From the NCBI GenBank assembly GCA_963814985.1, contig CAWFFV010000007.1, positions 16,269 through 80,268 of the forward strand: a stretch of 64,000 nt of DNA, given 5' to 3'. This document shows positions 1 to 9,919 of the stretch, piece by piece; position 1 is the stretch's first letter, and each line of letters begins with the position of its first letter. The notes below the pieces were generated by a model. That model saw nothing but the letters and a program-made list of their open reading frames with translations. It made no database searches and had not been told where the DNA came from. Source of the stretch: CAWFFV01 sp963814985 (GTDB taxonomy: Bacteria; Chloroflexota; Ktedonobacteria; Ktedonobacterales; Ktedonobacteraceae). The position numbers were made by a program, and so were the translations under genes.

Positions 1-12
1 CCCCTCTCGACC

Positions 13-210
13 ATGGACGCTCCAGTTGATGTTCCCGCCTGGCTCTCATTGCCCAAGCCATCCTCATCATCCTGGTGGCAGCACAACCCGCTCGTGAAGA
101 TCGTACTGGGAATGCTCCTCACAGCAACGCTCATCCTGCTGGGTCAGCTCGCCACAAACTGGATCATGAGAGCGGTGAACGACCTGCGCTATGGGTATCC
201 ACGCACCTCT
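13..210 (+). pseudogene. N-terminal remnant of a small membrane protein
   Basis: The frame opens at an ATG and encodes a Ser/Trp-rich start followed by one clear hydrophobic segment (VKIVLGMLLTATLILLGQLA) and then NDLRYGYPRT. After about residue 66 the translation becomes basic and low-complexity, unlike a folded protein, although the frame stays open to 474. I read this as the genuine beginning of a single-pass membrane protein that loses its frame or is truncated near position 210, where IS110-associated sequence begins. No function is recognised. Confidence 0.35.
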
Positions 211-379
211 GAGAGGAAAACACGAGTGAAATACACGTCATGCACAAAAAAGAGGCTGCAATCACCCCTTCCTTTCCCAGTTGTGCCACCTGCTCAAGAT
301 GTCGCAGGAACCTCTGAGATCATCGTCAAGCATCGCTCGGCAGGCTTGGCCCTCCTGCTTCAAGACGGCCTTCTTCTCC

Positions 380-639
380 TGAGACGCTCATGTCGGGTGA
401 CACCACCCAGGATGAAAAGGTACAATAGGAGTGGATGCTCCGACACAGAGATCGCTCGCAACTTGTGCCTCTGAGCCAGACCACGAGACCGATCCGGGTG
501 GGTACAGGAACCACCCATTGTTGCGCTGGAGAGAAGACGCTTTTCGCCGGCAGCACGTAGAAGAGATTCTTTGTTTCTCCCCATCCAAGCCGAAGCATCC
601 TTTTCCAGGAAGGAAGAAGAGTACAGGGAGCGACTATCG
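380..639 (+). ncRNA. Candidate IS110 bridge RNA region
   Basis: About 260 non-coding bases lie immediately upstream of the IS110 transposase start. They contain local stems, for example GGGTGG at 497-502 pairing with CCACCC at 509-514. IS110 elements of the IS621 type are known to encode their bridge RNA between the left end and the recombinase gene, so this is where such an RNA would lie. The exact ends, loops and target-binding segments are not resolved here; a genomic comparison of copies would be needed to see them. Confidence 0.35.
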
Positions 640-1986
640 ATGGAGATTCTTTACACCAACTGTGCAGGATTGGACGTACATAAGAAGACCGTCAAGGTTT
701 GTTTGTTGACACAGGTGCCCAACGGTCAGCTTCACAAAGAATTTCGGACCTATTTTACCACCACGGAGGAGTTGCTGAAGCTCGGTGATTGGCTCAAAGA
801 ACAAGGATGTACGCATGTGGCCTTCGAGGCAACTGGTGTGTACTGGAGACCAGTCTTCAACCTGCTGGAAGGCAGTTTTGAACTGCTCGTGGTCAATGCT
901 CAGCATATCAAAGCTGTGCCCGGACGTAAGACGGATGTCAAAGATGCAGAGTGGATCGCCGATCTGTTGCAACATGGCCTGCTCAAAGCCAGTTTCATTC
1001 CCTCCAGCCCTCAACGAGAATTGCGAGACTTGACACGCTATCGGGTCCGATTGACGCAGGAGAAGGCGAGAGAGGTAAATCGCATTCAGAAAACCCTGGA
1101 AGATACGAATCTGAAATTGGGCGATGTGGTCAGCGATATTATGGGGAAAGCCTCTCGCATGATCCTGCAGGCGATCGCCGATGGGGAAACCGATCCTGGT
1201 CGGTTAGCAGCCTTGGCAGTGGGTCGGGTTCGTGCGGATCAAGGGCAATTAGAAGCGGCATTGCAAGGCAATGTCACTGATCATCACCGTTTTCTGCTGT
1301 CCGAACATTTAACACAAATTCGTCATCTGGAGCAAGCGATCGAGCGAGTCACCGCAGAAATTACACGACGTTTTACTCCTCCTTCTCCGCCAGAAGAGAC
1401 GACCTCTTCTCAGAAGGAGAACGAAGCAACTCCAGAAACTTCAGCTTCACAACAGGAGTCTGCATCCCCTCCACAACCCCCTTTAAGTTGGGCCGAAGCG
1501 GTTGTCTTGCTCTGTAGCATTCCAGGCATTGGCGAGCGTGCTGCCATTGGGATCTTAGCCGAAATCGGGATTCACATGCAGCAGTTCCCGTCGGCAGCGC
1601 ACCTGGCCTCGTGGGCCGGTGTCTGCCCGGGCAATCATCAAAGTGCTGGCAAACGCATGAGTGGGAAAACACGCAAAGGCAATTCCTGGTTACGATGCCT
1701 CTTAGTTCAAGCCGCTCATTCAGCATCTCACCAGAAGCAGTGTTATCTTGCTGAACAACATCGTCGCATTGCCAAACGACGAGGATCGAAACGAGCAGCG
1801 ATAGCCGTTGCTCACAGTATTCTGGTGATTATCTATCACCTCCTTAGTAACCAGACGACCTATCAGGAGAAAGGGGAAACCTTCTTTGAGGAACAGGAGC
1901 GTCAAGGAGCTGAGAAACGGCTGGTTCGCCAACTTTCCCGCTTAGGCTATCATGTTGAGCTTCAGCCGGTCGTTCTCGCCGGGTAA
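640..1986 (+). CDS. IS110 family transposase (DEDD recombinase)
   Basis: Protein of about 448 aa. The N-terminal RuvC-like DEDD domain is visible: GLDVHKKTVKVCL (first Asp), FEATGVYW (Glu) and KTDVKDAEWIADLL (last two Asp). The C-terminal Transposase_20 domain follows, with SIPGIGERAAIGILAEIG and the NHQSAGKR segment that carries the catalytic Ser in this family. A Pro/Ser/Gln-rich linker (about residues 246-285) separates the domains. The start at 640 (MEILYTN) is chosen because homologous proteins begin just before GLDVHK; the frame is open further upstream to 571 but that part is not family-like. It catalyses excision and insertion of its own element. The reading frame is intact. Confidence 0.9.
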   Translation: MEILYTNCAGLDVHKKTVKVCLLTQVPNGQLHKEFRTYFTTTEELLKLGDWLKEQGCTHVAFEATGVYWRPVFNLLEGSFELLVVNAQHIKAVPGRKTDVKDAEWIADLLQHGLLKASFIPSSPQRELRDLTRYRVRLTQEKAREVNRIQKTLEDTNLKLGDVVSDIMGKASRMILQAIADGETDPGRLAALAVGRVRADQGQLEAALQGNVTDHHRFLLSEHLTQIRHLEQAIERVTAEITRRFTPPSPPEETTSSQKENEATPETSASQQESASPPQPPLSWAEAVVLLCSIPGIGERAAIGILAEIGIHMQQFPSAAHLASWAGVCPGNHQSAGKRMSGKTRKGNSWLRCLLVQAAHSASHQKQCYLAEQHRRIAKRRGSKRAAIAVAHSILVIIYHLLSNQTTYQEKGETFFEEQERQGAEKRLVRQLSRLGYHVELQPVVLAG

Positions 1987-2037
1987 TCTCTTGCCCAGGA
2001 GGCCGTTGCTGGGGGACTTTTTCAGAAGAGATGATAC

Positions 2038-2159
2038 GATATGGGTTCCTCTCATACACGAGGAATACAGAAGAAAAGGGGATCTCAATGATTCAAAGGC
2101 GACTCTCCCTGCCCGTTTTGCTATTCGCCAACGGAGTCTCTATAGTCTCCTCACAACTA
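2038..2159 (+). repeat. MITE-A, right half only
   Basis: This is the right half of the 221-bp MITE-A family whose complete copies are at 31269-31489 and 34053-34273. It starts abruptly at GATATGGG (2038-2045) and runs through the conserved GCCAACGGAGTCTCTATA segment to the terminal CACAACTA. The missing left half ends with the same GATATGGG at 4297-4304. Together the two halves add up to one complete copy, so they look like one MITE split by an insertion with an 8-bp target duplication and later rearranged. Confidence 0.8.
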
Positions 2160-2204
2160 ATAAAAGCATGCCCATTTTGCACTCAGGGCCAGGATCACAG
2201 CACA

Positions 2205-2238
2205 ACAAAAAACCACCCATCACACAATGAGTGGTTCT
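2205..2238 (-). terminator. Intrinsic terminator (minus strand)
   Basis: Read on the minus strand, AACCACTCAT pairs with ATGGGTGGTT across a short loop and is followed by a run of T residues (2206-2212 on the plus strand are A-rich). It lies about 110 bases downstream of the methyltransferase stop and most likely ends its transcript. Confidence 0.6.
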
Positions 2239-2347
2239 CTTCCTCAATCCCGCCATTCCCCAAATTGGACATCAGCCATTTCTTTCGCAAATTTATGCTC
2301 GTCATCTGTGAGGATATTTGGCTGGATGATTGGATCATTCTCAAGAA

Positions 2348-3220
2348 TTATCGCGGCTTCGTACCCCAGGTGGTCAGCAGATACCAGAGAGCTCCAAAAT
2401 TCTCCTCCTTCATCTCTAAAAGGACCCGTTGATACATTAGTTCAAACTCCTCATCACTAAGGATTCCCATTTTCACAAAGAATGGTTGCAAGAGTTTAAA
2501 TGCCACCATGTAATTTTGATACATGGCTTCATGGGCTTCCGCGCCCGCTGAAAAATCTACAATAGAGGGCCTTTTCTGAATATTGCTGTATCCCGCCTCG
2601 CGAAGCAGAGAACCCAAGATAGGAGTAATACCCAATTGTCGCCCATCCGGAGAAAAGCTCAGCCCGGCTAAAAATGCAGCTTGGGTACTCCAGGCCGCAA
2701 ACTGTTCAACTGCCAGACTCGTCGTTACAGGCACTTCTGCTTCTGTCAGACAGATCATTCCACCTGGACGCGTGATACGTATGCACTCTTGCAGAAATCG
2801 TGGCCAGGCTTTTTTTAAGAGAAATCCCACAATGAGGCGAGCGTTGACCAGATCAAAAGAGTTATCAGGGAATTTGAGGGGATTGGTGACATCCATGACT
2901 TGAAATGTTACGTTTTTTAGTAATTGGACCCTCGCAGTTGCACGCGCATATTGGATCATCGTTTGACTGATATCAATTCCTATGACATTCATCTTAGGAT
3001 GGGTATATGCTACATCTAATGTCCATCCGCCAGGGCCACAGGCAATATCCAGAACATCATGCAGATCAGAAACGTTGAGATGTTCTGGAAAGAGTCCTTG
3101 CATGCTTTGGGTCATAATGCGATCCTGGTGAGACAAACGCACCATTTCTGTCGCGCTTTCGGCATCAATCACATAGGTATTCTCGCTGGCCGAGAAATTG
3201 TCGTTGGTGAAATCCGACAT
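2348..3220 (-). CDS. Class I SAM-dependent methyltransferase
   Basis: 290 aa, cytoplasmic. Rossmann-fold methyltransferase motifs are clear: motif I VLDIACGPGGWTLDVA (about residues 56-71), acidic motif II GIDIS ending strand 2, the VMDVT segment, and FDLVNARLIVGF for motif IV. The C-terminal third resembles UbiE/MerR-associated small-molecule methyltransferases rather than RNA or DNA enzymes; the substrate cannot be inferred. The ATG is preceded by an AGAGG ribosome-binding site. The gene stands alone between the two halves of MITE-A. Just after the stop, another frame reads as plausible protein for about 40 codons, so a C-terminal frameshift is possible but the present end (LLTTWGTKPR) is typical of the family. 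Confidence 0.88.
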   Translation of the reverse strand: MSDFTNDNFSASENTYVIDAESATEMVRLSHQDRIMTQSMQGLFPEHLNVSDLHDVLDIACGPGGWTLDVAYTHPKMNVIGIDISQTMIQYARATARVQLLKNVTFQVMDVTNPLKFPDNSFDLVNARLIVGFLLKKAWPRFLQECIRITRPGGMICLTEAEVPVTTSLAVEQFAAWSTQAAFLAGLSFSPDGRQLGITPILGSLLREAGYSNIQKRPSIVDFSAGAEAHEAMYQNYMVAFKLLQPFFVKMGILSDEEFELMYQRVLLEMKEENFGALWYLLTTWGTKPR

Positions 3221-3285
3221 CGTAACCTCTTTTTCTGTTTTCGCCTCCCTGCTTATGACAGATGGAGAATAATATCAGTATATAA

Positions 3286-3592
3286 CATACCGACTCAAGA
3301 CATCCGATGCATCTCTTGGCACTGAACGATGGCAGATAAAACATGTTGTCAGGACAGGAGAATTTGCATGAAAAACAGCTATTGAATAAAAACCTCTGAA
3401 TCATCCTCTCGTTGAGACTAACTTCTTCCGCTCGGGGGGAGAAATGGTGAGAGATCGATGTCGTAAATGCTCGAAGTTACACTGTTATGGCTTTTGATAG
3501 TGCCGTTGTTCTGGTGCCACTTGTCAGGATGACCTCCTTCATCGGCCATCGTTGACTGCCACTCGGTGTATCGGATGTCTTGAGTCGGTATG
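3286..3592. repeat. MITE-B with long inverted repeats and 8-bp target duplication
   Basis: A 307-bp non-coding element. Left end CATACCGACTCAAGACATCC (from 3286) is repeated inverted and perfectly at the right end (to 3592), and weaker pairing continues for some 25 further bases (TGGCA..AACGATGGC on both sides). It is flanked by an 8-bp direct repeat GTATATAA at 3278-3285 and 3593-3600, a target-site duplication. It lies just upstream of the methyltransferase start and fills most of the interval to 3858; the remaining 3601-3858 shows no convincing gene. Confidence 0.8.
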
Positions 3593-3858
3593 GTATATAA
3601 CACCTCCAGACAAGGCAACCACGAGAGTTATAAATACAGTCATGATTTTCTCATTGTCAACGTTGAGCATCGTTTGGGCTGATCTCCCTGCTACCAACCC
3701 GACTCGACCAAAGCGCCACTTTCTATAGTTGTGGGTGCTTTCTCTATCATACTCACAACTCAAATGAGCAACACGCTACAAGCTCTACACCCGCCCAAAA
3801 TCACTTCGTAGCGCCATTCAGGAACACTCTCAACACTTCCCACACACCCCAAGCTGTC

Positions 3859-4080
3859 TCAGCTTATTGGAATGTTACGATTCGCTAAACGCCGACGCTC
3901 CGCTCGACAAAGCTCACACCGACACCAAAGATCAAACTCCCAATTTTCAGTCTCAGCGTGTAAATGATCGTACTCGTGCGGCCCCATACCTGGCGGAGGC
4001 TCCAGGCTAGCGCGTATCATCTGGCAATATGGACATTGACACGGCCCCTCACTGTAGATCTGATCGCCCATCTGTATCAT
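3859..4080 (-). CDS. Small Cys-rich protein, possible metal-binding knuckle
   Basis: About 73 aa beginning MIQMGDQ. It has two Cys clusters, CQCPYC near residue 15 and CRCELC near residue 55, in an arrangement that could bind zinc. An AAGGAG sequence lies just before the ATG; the internal ATG three codons later has better spacing. The same frame is open upstream and encodes a hydrophobic helix (VLALGAILIVYVCL) fused to MITE-A sequence, so the original gene may have been a membrane protein truncated by the MITE. A diverged relative of that helix follows another MITE-A copy at 34265. Function unknown. Confidence 0.4.
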   Translation of the reverse strand: MIQMGDQIYSEGPCQCPYCQMIRASLEPPPGMGPHEYDHLHAETENWEFDLWCRCELCRAERRRLANRNIPIS

Positions 4081-4196
4081 AGCTCCTTTTCGTTGTGAGG
4101 AAAATAGATCGTCTCTACTTTGTTCTGCCCTGTTAAAGAATCGAGGTAGGCAAACATATACAATCAATATAGCACCCAAAGCCAGGACAGACACAA

Positions 4197-4304
4197 TTGT
4201 TGTGAGGGATTTATATAGACTCCGTTGGCCAATAGCATGACGGGGAGAAGATGCACACGAATGAATAGCTTTTCCATTTTTTACCTCTTTTGCTTGGATA
4301 TGGG
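4197..4304 (+). repeat. MITE-A, left half only
   Basis: Left terminus TTGTTGTGAG followed by the conserved ATATAGACTCCGTTGGC segment, ending abruptly in GATATGGG at 4297-4304. The next base (4305) is the first of the IS66-like inverted repeat. This half, 108 bp, complements the 114 bp after the shared GATATGGG in the half at 2038-2159. Confidence 0.8.
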
Positions 4305-4712
4305 GTATCATCTCAATAAATCGGGGAAAGAAAAGCAATGAGCTGGTGGGGTGGAGAGGAGTATGAGGCACAGGAAAAAAACCAGCAAGCGAGTGCGAGT
4401 GTGCTTGCTGGGAGAGAGCCTTTCTCTCTGAAAGCAAAATGGCAAGATTCAGGGTGTTGCAGCCCAGGAGGCACCCAGGTGAAGCGCGGCAGCCTGTTCT
4501 TGAATGAGGGTGGCCAAACTGGGCAATCGGTCAGTATGAGCAATGCGGTCATGAAAATACTGGTAGACATTGACTCCGAGCTTGGAGGCAGTCCCCACCA
4601 GAGTCTGAAAGGTATCCCATGCCCTGATGCCTTCTCTGGTACGTGCTTGCAGGCTCACATCTCGCTTGCGAACACGCTGCCGGGCTCCCAACTCCGCTGG
4701 ATTATTGTGTAA

Positions 4713-6024
4713 GTCGATAACCCCAAATAACTCCGTCATCTAACCAAGGTGTGGTATCGTAGATGTACTATGACCAGAAAACAACTAAGCATCGAACAAA
4801 AATGGCGGGATACCTTGCCGGAGCTCAATGAGAAACAGAAACGCTATTACGCCGCCCGTGAGGCCAAAGCTTATGGTTTTGGTGGAGTCACTGCCTTTGC
4901 CCGCGCCACAGGCATGAACCGTGACACCATCAACCAAGGGATTAAAGAGATCGAATCAAGGTACAACGCTTCAAGGAGATCAAATCCGCCGTCCCGGTGG
5001 TGGCCGGAAGAAACTGGAAGCGCATCGACCAGGCCTGACTGAGATGATTGAGACTGCCGCCAACCCAAAGACAGATAAACGAGTGCTCATCAAGTGGACG
5101 AGCCATTCTATTGCCCACATCGCTGCCGCGGTCGCCAAACGGGGTTTCACCGTAGGGCGAGAAACCATTCGCCGGATTCTCAAAGACAAAGGCTTTGCTC
5201 TGAAAGCCAATAAGAAAGACATCGAAGGCAAGACTGATCATCCTGATCGGGACGCTCAGTTCAATCACATCAACATGCAAGGGCTGAAAGCTCAGCTCCA
5301 GGGCTTTCCCATCCTGTCCATAGACGCCAAGAAAACCGAAAAGATCGGGAACATGAAGAACGCGGGCAGGGAATGGATGCCCCCAGGGGAAGATACCAAG
5401 GTGGACGTTTATGACTTCGGTCAGAAAGAAAAAACAAAAGCAGGCAGAACCAGAACACGGAAAGCCATACGATATGGCGTGTATGACGTATTAAAGAAAC
5501 AAGGCTTCGTGAACGTGGGTATTGATCATAATACCGCCGAGTTCGCCGTAGCCTCACTGACCAGCTGGTGGTACACGAGGGGGAGGACAGACTACCCAGG
5601 CGCCACAGCCATCCAACTGTTCTGCGACAATGGCAGTAGTAATAGCTCAAACAACCGGCTCTGGAAGTGGTGCTTGCAGCAATTTGCCAACCGAACAAGG
5701 CTGAGAGTGCATGTCTGTCACTATCCACCAGGGACATCGAAGTGGAACGCCATCGAGCATGAGATGTTCAGTTTCATTAACATCAACTGGCGGGCCAAGC
5801 CGCTCGTAGCATACGAGGTGATCCTGGAATACATCAGGCATACCACCACCAACGGTGGATTGACAATTGAAGCTGTATTGGACACTCATGACTACGAGAC
5901 AGGCAAGAAGATCAGTAGTGAGCAAATGAAAACGATTAACATAACCGGCGATGCTTTTCATCCGGAGTGGAACTATACTATTCAGCCCCGGATCTAGATG
6001 ACGGAGTTGTTTGTGGTTGTCGAC
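4713..6024 (+). mobile_element. ISAzo13-like insertion sequence (copy 1)
   Basis: 1312-bp element flanked by a TAA direct repeat on the plus strand (4710-4712 and 6025-6027). Ends are imperfect inverted repeats: GTCGATAACCCCAAATAACT at the left and GTCGACAACCACAAACAACT read inward from the right, both continuing CCGTCATCTA. It interrupts the IS66-like transposase between codons for EILL and HNNP. The TTA/TAA duplication matches that of the second ISAzo13-like copy at 26322-27594. Confidence 0.85.
4770..5997 (+). pseudogene. ISAzo13 family transposase, frameshifted
   Basis: The N-terminal part (4770-about 4960, MTRKQLSIEQKWRDTLPEL, a helix-turn-helix with GMNRDTINQGIKEIE) and the main body (about 4960-5997) lie in different frames and overlap. 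The body carries the family signature: SIDAKKTEKIGN (Asp), LFCDNGSSNSSNNRLWK (Asp) and HYPPGTSKWNAIEHEMFSF (Glu), followed by INWRAKPL. The intact relative at 26345-27538 aligns across the break (EIEAGDLYKEGDPIRKEGGG), placing the shift near 4960. It could be a mutation, a sequence error or programmed shifting; the absence of an obvious slippery heptamer favours the first two. Confidence 0.8.
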
Positions 6025-7070
6025 TAAGAGGATCTCTGGGTGGTCAAGCACCATGAGCAGCGCATCTTTCTTGGCACATGTACGGGCGAGCCGCTCATCC
6101 AATTGCTGGTAGCCGCTGGTTTGCCCAAACAGGTCGTCAAAGGACGTTCGCAACGTATCTGCCTCGGCGGGACTGGGATGGTCTCGGTAGGCCAACAGAT
6201 CCCGGTAGAGCTTCCAGAAGTCTTTGGCAAACTGCTCCAGAAGAAGGCAATGAGCAAGGAAGCGCGGTGTCAGTTTCTCGTAATGGCGATATTCGTGAAT
6301 CCAGCACAGGGCGAGCTCGACGGTCAATGCGTTGAATTGGGGTGCATCATCACACAGCAACAGCTTGACCACTGGATAGGTGGTCTGGGTGCGATAGGCT
6401 GCGATGGCCAGGGCATCTTTGATACTCTTGCGGAGATTGGCTCCGTGTTTGGGAAGGTGCGCATCAAAGAGAGTATCGAGTTGGCTCTCTGTGAACGTCT
6501 GATCGTGTGGCAGCAGGGTGGGAAGTGTACGACACCACTTCTCCGTCACCCCCAACTGAACCAGGAGCTCCACTGCGAGGTCATTCATCTGAAAAACGGG
6601 ATCAGCTCCCCCGGCAAGCACGCGAAGCAAACGCAAGCGATCTTTGGCAGGCAACGTACAATAGGCAGTATACAACGGGGAGCACAGGATATGGCACTGT
6701 TCATTGTTGCCATTGACACGTGTGCCTGTGCTGTCCAGATGGTGCCACGGGCTACTGGCAAGTCCGGCTTGAACCACGGCTGCACTCTCCGCATGGAACT
6801 GCTCCTGGTCTTGAATGAGCAGGTCAGAGAGTTGTCCCGCGCTGATCGACATGCCAATCGTCTGCAAGAGGTCCAGGATCTTTGGTTCGCTCATCCCCGC
6901 TGCATAATAGAGAGCCAACACCCAGGCTCTGACTCCGGTCCAAACTGGCCTTTGTATCCAGCAGGCATTTCCGCCAGATAGGTCCGCTTTTGGCTGGGTG
7001 AGTAATATTTCTCTTTACGGAACGTCACGTTCTCGGTGCGAAACTCAATGTCCTGCACGATGACATTCTC

Positions 7071-9587
7071 GTAAGGTAGGCACCCGACGAGTTGTCGCTG
7101 TAAAAACAAACAAACGAACGACACTTTTTCGTGTGCCCCCTTCCAAACCACGCATGCAGCTTTCACTGCACGTGGCTTTCCAGCATCATCGGAGTGGCTC
7201 CATTCGAGAACGTGATGTTTTTCGCTTTAGTGGGCGTCCTGCATGCAAGTCCATATGGCAAGTTCGGCAGAGGACCAGCGTTTTTCTTTTTCTGGCTGCC
7301 ATGACTTTTACCCAGAGTGGCTTCTCATGACCTTCGTATGTGTTGAGATCTTTGAGTGCTCGAATGTGATGCACTTCGATTTTGTCTGTAAGACGGGTTG
7401 CTTCACAGATCTCACATACCTGGGCTAGGAGTCGCTTTTCTAGTTCTGATCGATTGTTCCAGATTGGTCGTGGCCGGTCTACAAGGTTTGCCTTCATATT
7501 CCAGGCGAGAGAGATCCCTCCCCAAGTCGCGACAAGCGGCTTCTTTTTCTCACGTGGCACTGTGACGCGCAAGACTTTATAGGTTTTGCCGTCTCTATCC
7601 ATTTTCGCTCTATACTTGTCGTATATCTTCTGCACGGACGTTTTATGTTTCTGCGCCAGCGTCTTTGCGAGTGACTGTCCCATGATCCATTTGAGTTGTC
7701 CCAAAGTGTGCAGATTGTAGGCCAAGCGATAGTATTCAACGATTCCTCGGTATTCCAGTTGATAGGTCGAGACGATGGTGTAATCGCTCTCATTCAACAG
7801 TTCTGCCCGATGGGTCGCTTTGTTGCGCCGTTTGTAGCGATTGCATTTGTCTAAGAGAACCGTCCGTGGAACTGCTAACTTGACGCTACCGTTAATACTT
7901 CGACATTTGGTGTTGCGTTCCTGATTTCGGTGACACATGGTCCGTTTTTTGTCTTGTTGTCCAATGCTTATTTCGTAGCCCAGAAATTTGGCAGCTTCGC
8001 TTCTTGCGTGTGTGATAAGCGTTTTTTCTTCAGAAAGTTCTAGTTTGAGGCAATCGCCAAGAAACTCTCTTATTTGCTGTTTGATTTCTTCTGCTTCCGA
8101 CTTGGGTCCAATGAATGCCAAGACAAAGTCATCTGCGTACCGACAGTACTTGAGCCGTCGGTAGTCTGGATCAGAGGGATCTTTTGAAGGAAGGATTTGT
8201 GCTTGTTTTCTCACTTTTTGAGCAGCCTCCTTCTGCCCTTGTTGGAACAAGCGATGAGCATGATGGATGAGTTTCCGGTACTCTTTGTTCTCTTTTCTTC
8301 GCTCTCCCCTGGTATGTTGTGGGATGAGAACGGTTTCGACATATGTGTCTAACTTATCGAGCAAGATATTGGAAAGAATTGGACTGACAATCGATCCTTG
8401 TGGAACTCCGCTCAGAGTCTGATTGAATTTCCAGTTCTCCAAGTATCCTGCATCTAGGAGCCTTCTCATGAGACCCAGAAATCGTCCGTCTTGGATTTTC
8501 TCCCCCAGTGTCTCAATGAGCAAATCGTGCGGCAGTGCTCCGAAGCAATCAGAGATATCGCCCTCGATGATCCACGATGCTCCTTTCCACGTATGATATA
8601 TCTGTTGAAGTGCGGTGTCACATCCTCGCCTTGGACGGAATCCGTGTGAGGAATCGCTAAACTGAACATCGTAGAAAGCATCAAGGATCATCCTGATGAC
8701 TTCCGCGAGCAGTTTATCCGACCACACGGGCATACCGAGTGGGCGATTTTTTCCGTTTTTCTTTGGTATGTAGGTTCTGCGTGCAGGTTTCCAGTGGTAC
8801 CGTTCAAAACGTAAAGCTTCGATGATGGTATCAAATTTCGCTAGAGACATCCCATCCACGGTTTCTCCAGTGATACCTCGTGTGAGAGAACCCACATTCC
8901 TATAGATTTTTCCATACGCAGTAAGGTAGAGATTCCTGTTAAATAATTGTCGATAAACCCGTTCGAGCGGCAAACCTTGTTTGCCTCGTTCTCGGAGAAG
9001 TCCCAAGTACGCCTCAGTTGTTTGCATTTCGCATGCCTCCGCGTTTGTGAACTTCATGATACCTTCCCTGCGTGTTGTTATCATCTAACACGCTCTGACC
9101 TGATTTCTCAGGTTGCCCCTTCCCTGAACTGAGACATCGTTGTTTTCTTTTTCAGGTACTACGGGGGTTCCGTCGCCGTAGGACTCGCGTCCGGTAGGCG
9201 ATCCCGCGTTTGCGCCTATGAAACGTTGAGTGCGTTTAGGTCTCCTTCTGTTCCCTATCAGGTTCATTACCTGCCCACTCGCTAGAGAAAGCGTTCCGCA
9301 TCTGGCTACGAAAGGTGCGTATTCTAGCGTCATCACTTTATGCATGGTGTGATGGATGTTCAAGTCATCGTGCGAGAACGTCAGATTCGACAGTCCCAGT
9401 CTAACCGTGCGCACAGGACTCGCGGAACGGTGAGATACATGCCTTCTCTCATCTTCCGCTTCGACGACATGCTGTTGTCCACCATTGTCTTTCGACGCCG
9501 GGTAAGTCGTTGTCCTAAAGGTCTTCTTTTTTGCTTTCAACCTCCCCTACATCATGTAGGAATTTCATATGCACCGACGCGGCGCAC
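7071..9587 (-). mobile_element. Group II intron 1 (with maturase) inside the IS66-like gene
   Basis: The 5' boundary is GTGCG at 9587-9583 (minus strand), the group II consensus, directly after the exon codons for AQFKGY. The 3' boundary is ..CCTTAC at 7071, after which the exon continues ENVIVQDIEF. Removing the 2517 bases restores the transposase frame. A domain-V-like hairpin lies just downstream of the maturase gene at about 7140-7180. The 9085-9540 interval is the folded 5' ribozyme region and contains no gene. Confidence 0.88.
7186..9057 (-). CDS. ltrA: Group II intron reverse transcriptase/maturase with HNH domain
   Basis: About 623 aa. An RT domain with the active-site box RYADDFVLAF (about residues 302-311) and upstream blocks NRPLGMPVWSDKLLAEV, GFRPRRGCDTAL, GDISDCFGALPHDLL and SGVPQGSIVSPILSN. 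A maturase/thumb region follows (LEYRGIVEYYRLAYN), then a C-terminal HNH-type endonuclease domain with CEIC..HHIRALKDL..LCRTCHMDLH. It splices its intron and copies it into new DNA sites. The chosen ATG (MKFTNAEACEM) has GGGAAGG upstream. The frame is intact, so this intron may be active and could act in trans. Confidence 0.93.
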   Translation of the reverse strand: MKFTNAEACEMQTTEAYLGLLRERGKQGLPLERVYRQLFNRNLYLTAYGKIYRNVGSLTRGITGETVDGMSLAKFDTIIEALRFERYHWKPARRTYIPKKNGKNRPLGMPVWSDKLLAEVIRMILDAFYDVQFSDSSHGFRPRRGCDTALQQIYHTWKGASWIIEGDISDCFGALPHDLLIETLGEKIQDGRFLGLMRRLLDAGYLENWKFNQTLSGVPQGSIVSPILSNILLDKLDTYVETVLIPQHTRGERRKENKEYRKLIHHAHRLFQQGQKEAAQKVRKQAQILPSKDPSDPDYRRLKYCRYADDFVLAFIGPKSEAEEIKQQIREFLGDCLKLELSEEKTLITHARSEAAKFLGYEISIGQQDKKRTMCHRNQERNTKCRSINGSVKLAVPRTVLLDKCNRYKRRNKATHRAELLNESDYTIVSTYQLEYRGIVEYYRLAYNLHTLGQLKWIMGQSLAKTLAQKHKTSVQKIYDKYRAKMDRDGKTYKVLRVTVPREKKKPLVATWGGISLAWNMKANLVDRPRPIWNNRSELEKRLLAQVCEICEATRLTDKIEVHHIRALKDLNTYEGHEKPLWVKVMAARKRKTLVLCRTCHMDLHAGRPLKRKTSRSRMEPLR

Positions 9588-9919
9588 GTAGCCCTTGAAT
9601 TGAGCATCCTGAGGCAATCGTTGCTGATCCACCTTGACGATCTCCACCCGATCAATCCTCACCTGAGCCTGCTTCCTGGCTTTGTGATGGGCTTTGGACT
9701 CACGGCGTTCCTTTTCCGATGAGAGAGCCAGGGCTGCTTTGTTCGCTTTGATCTTGGGTTTGCCCTGTTCCCCTTTGAGTCGATTGACCTCATCGCGCAG
9801 ACGTTGGATTTCTTCGGCTTGCTCTTTCACTTTGGCCGACAGCGTTTCCACCAGGTTCATCAGCGTGATGACGACCTGGCGCAGACCTTCGTCTTCAATG
9901 GTGTTGGGATCGAAATTTT

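Noticed and set aside
6040..6981. 313-codon plus-strand frame
   Set aside because: It is the antisense of the IS66-like transposase, whose DDE motifs and exon joins are convincing.
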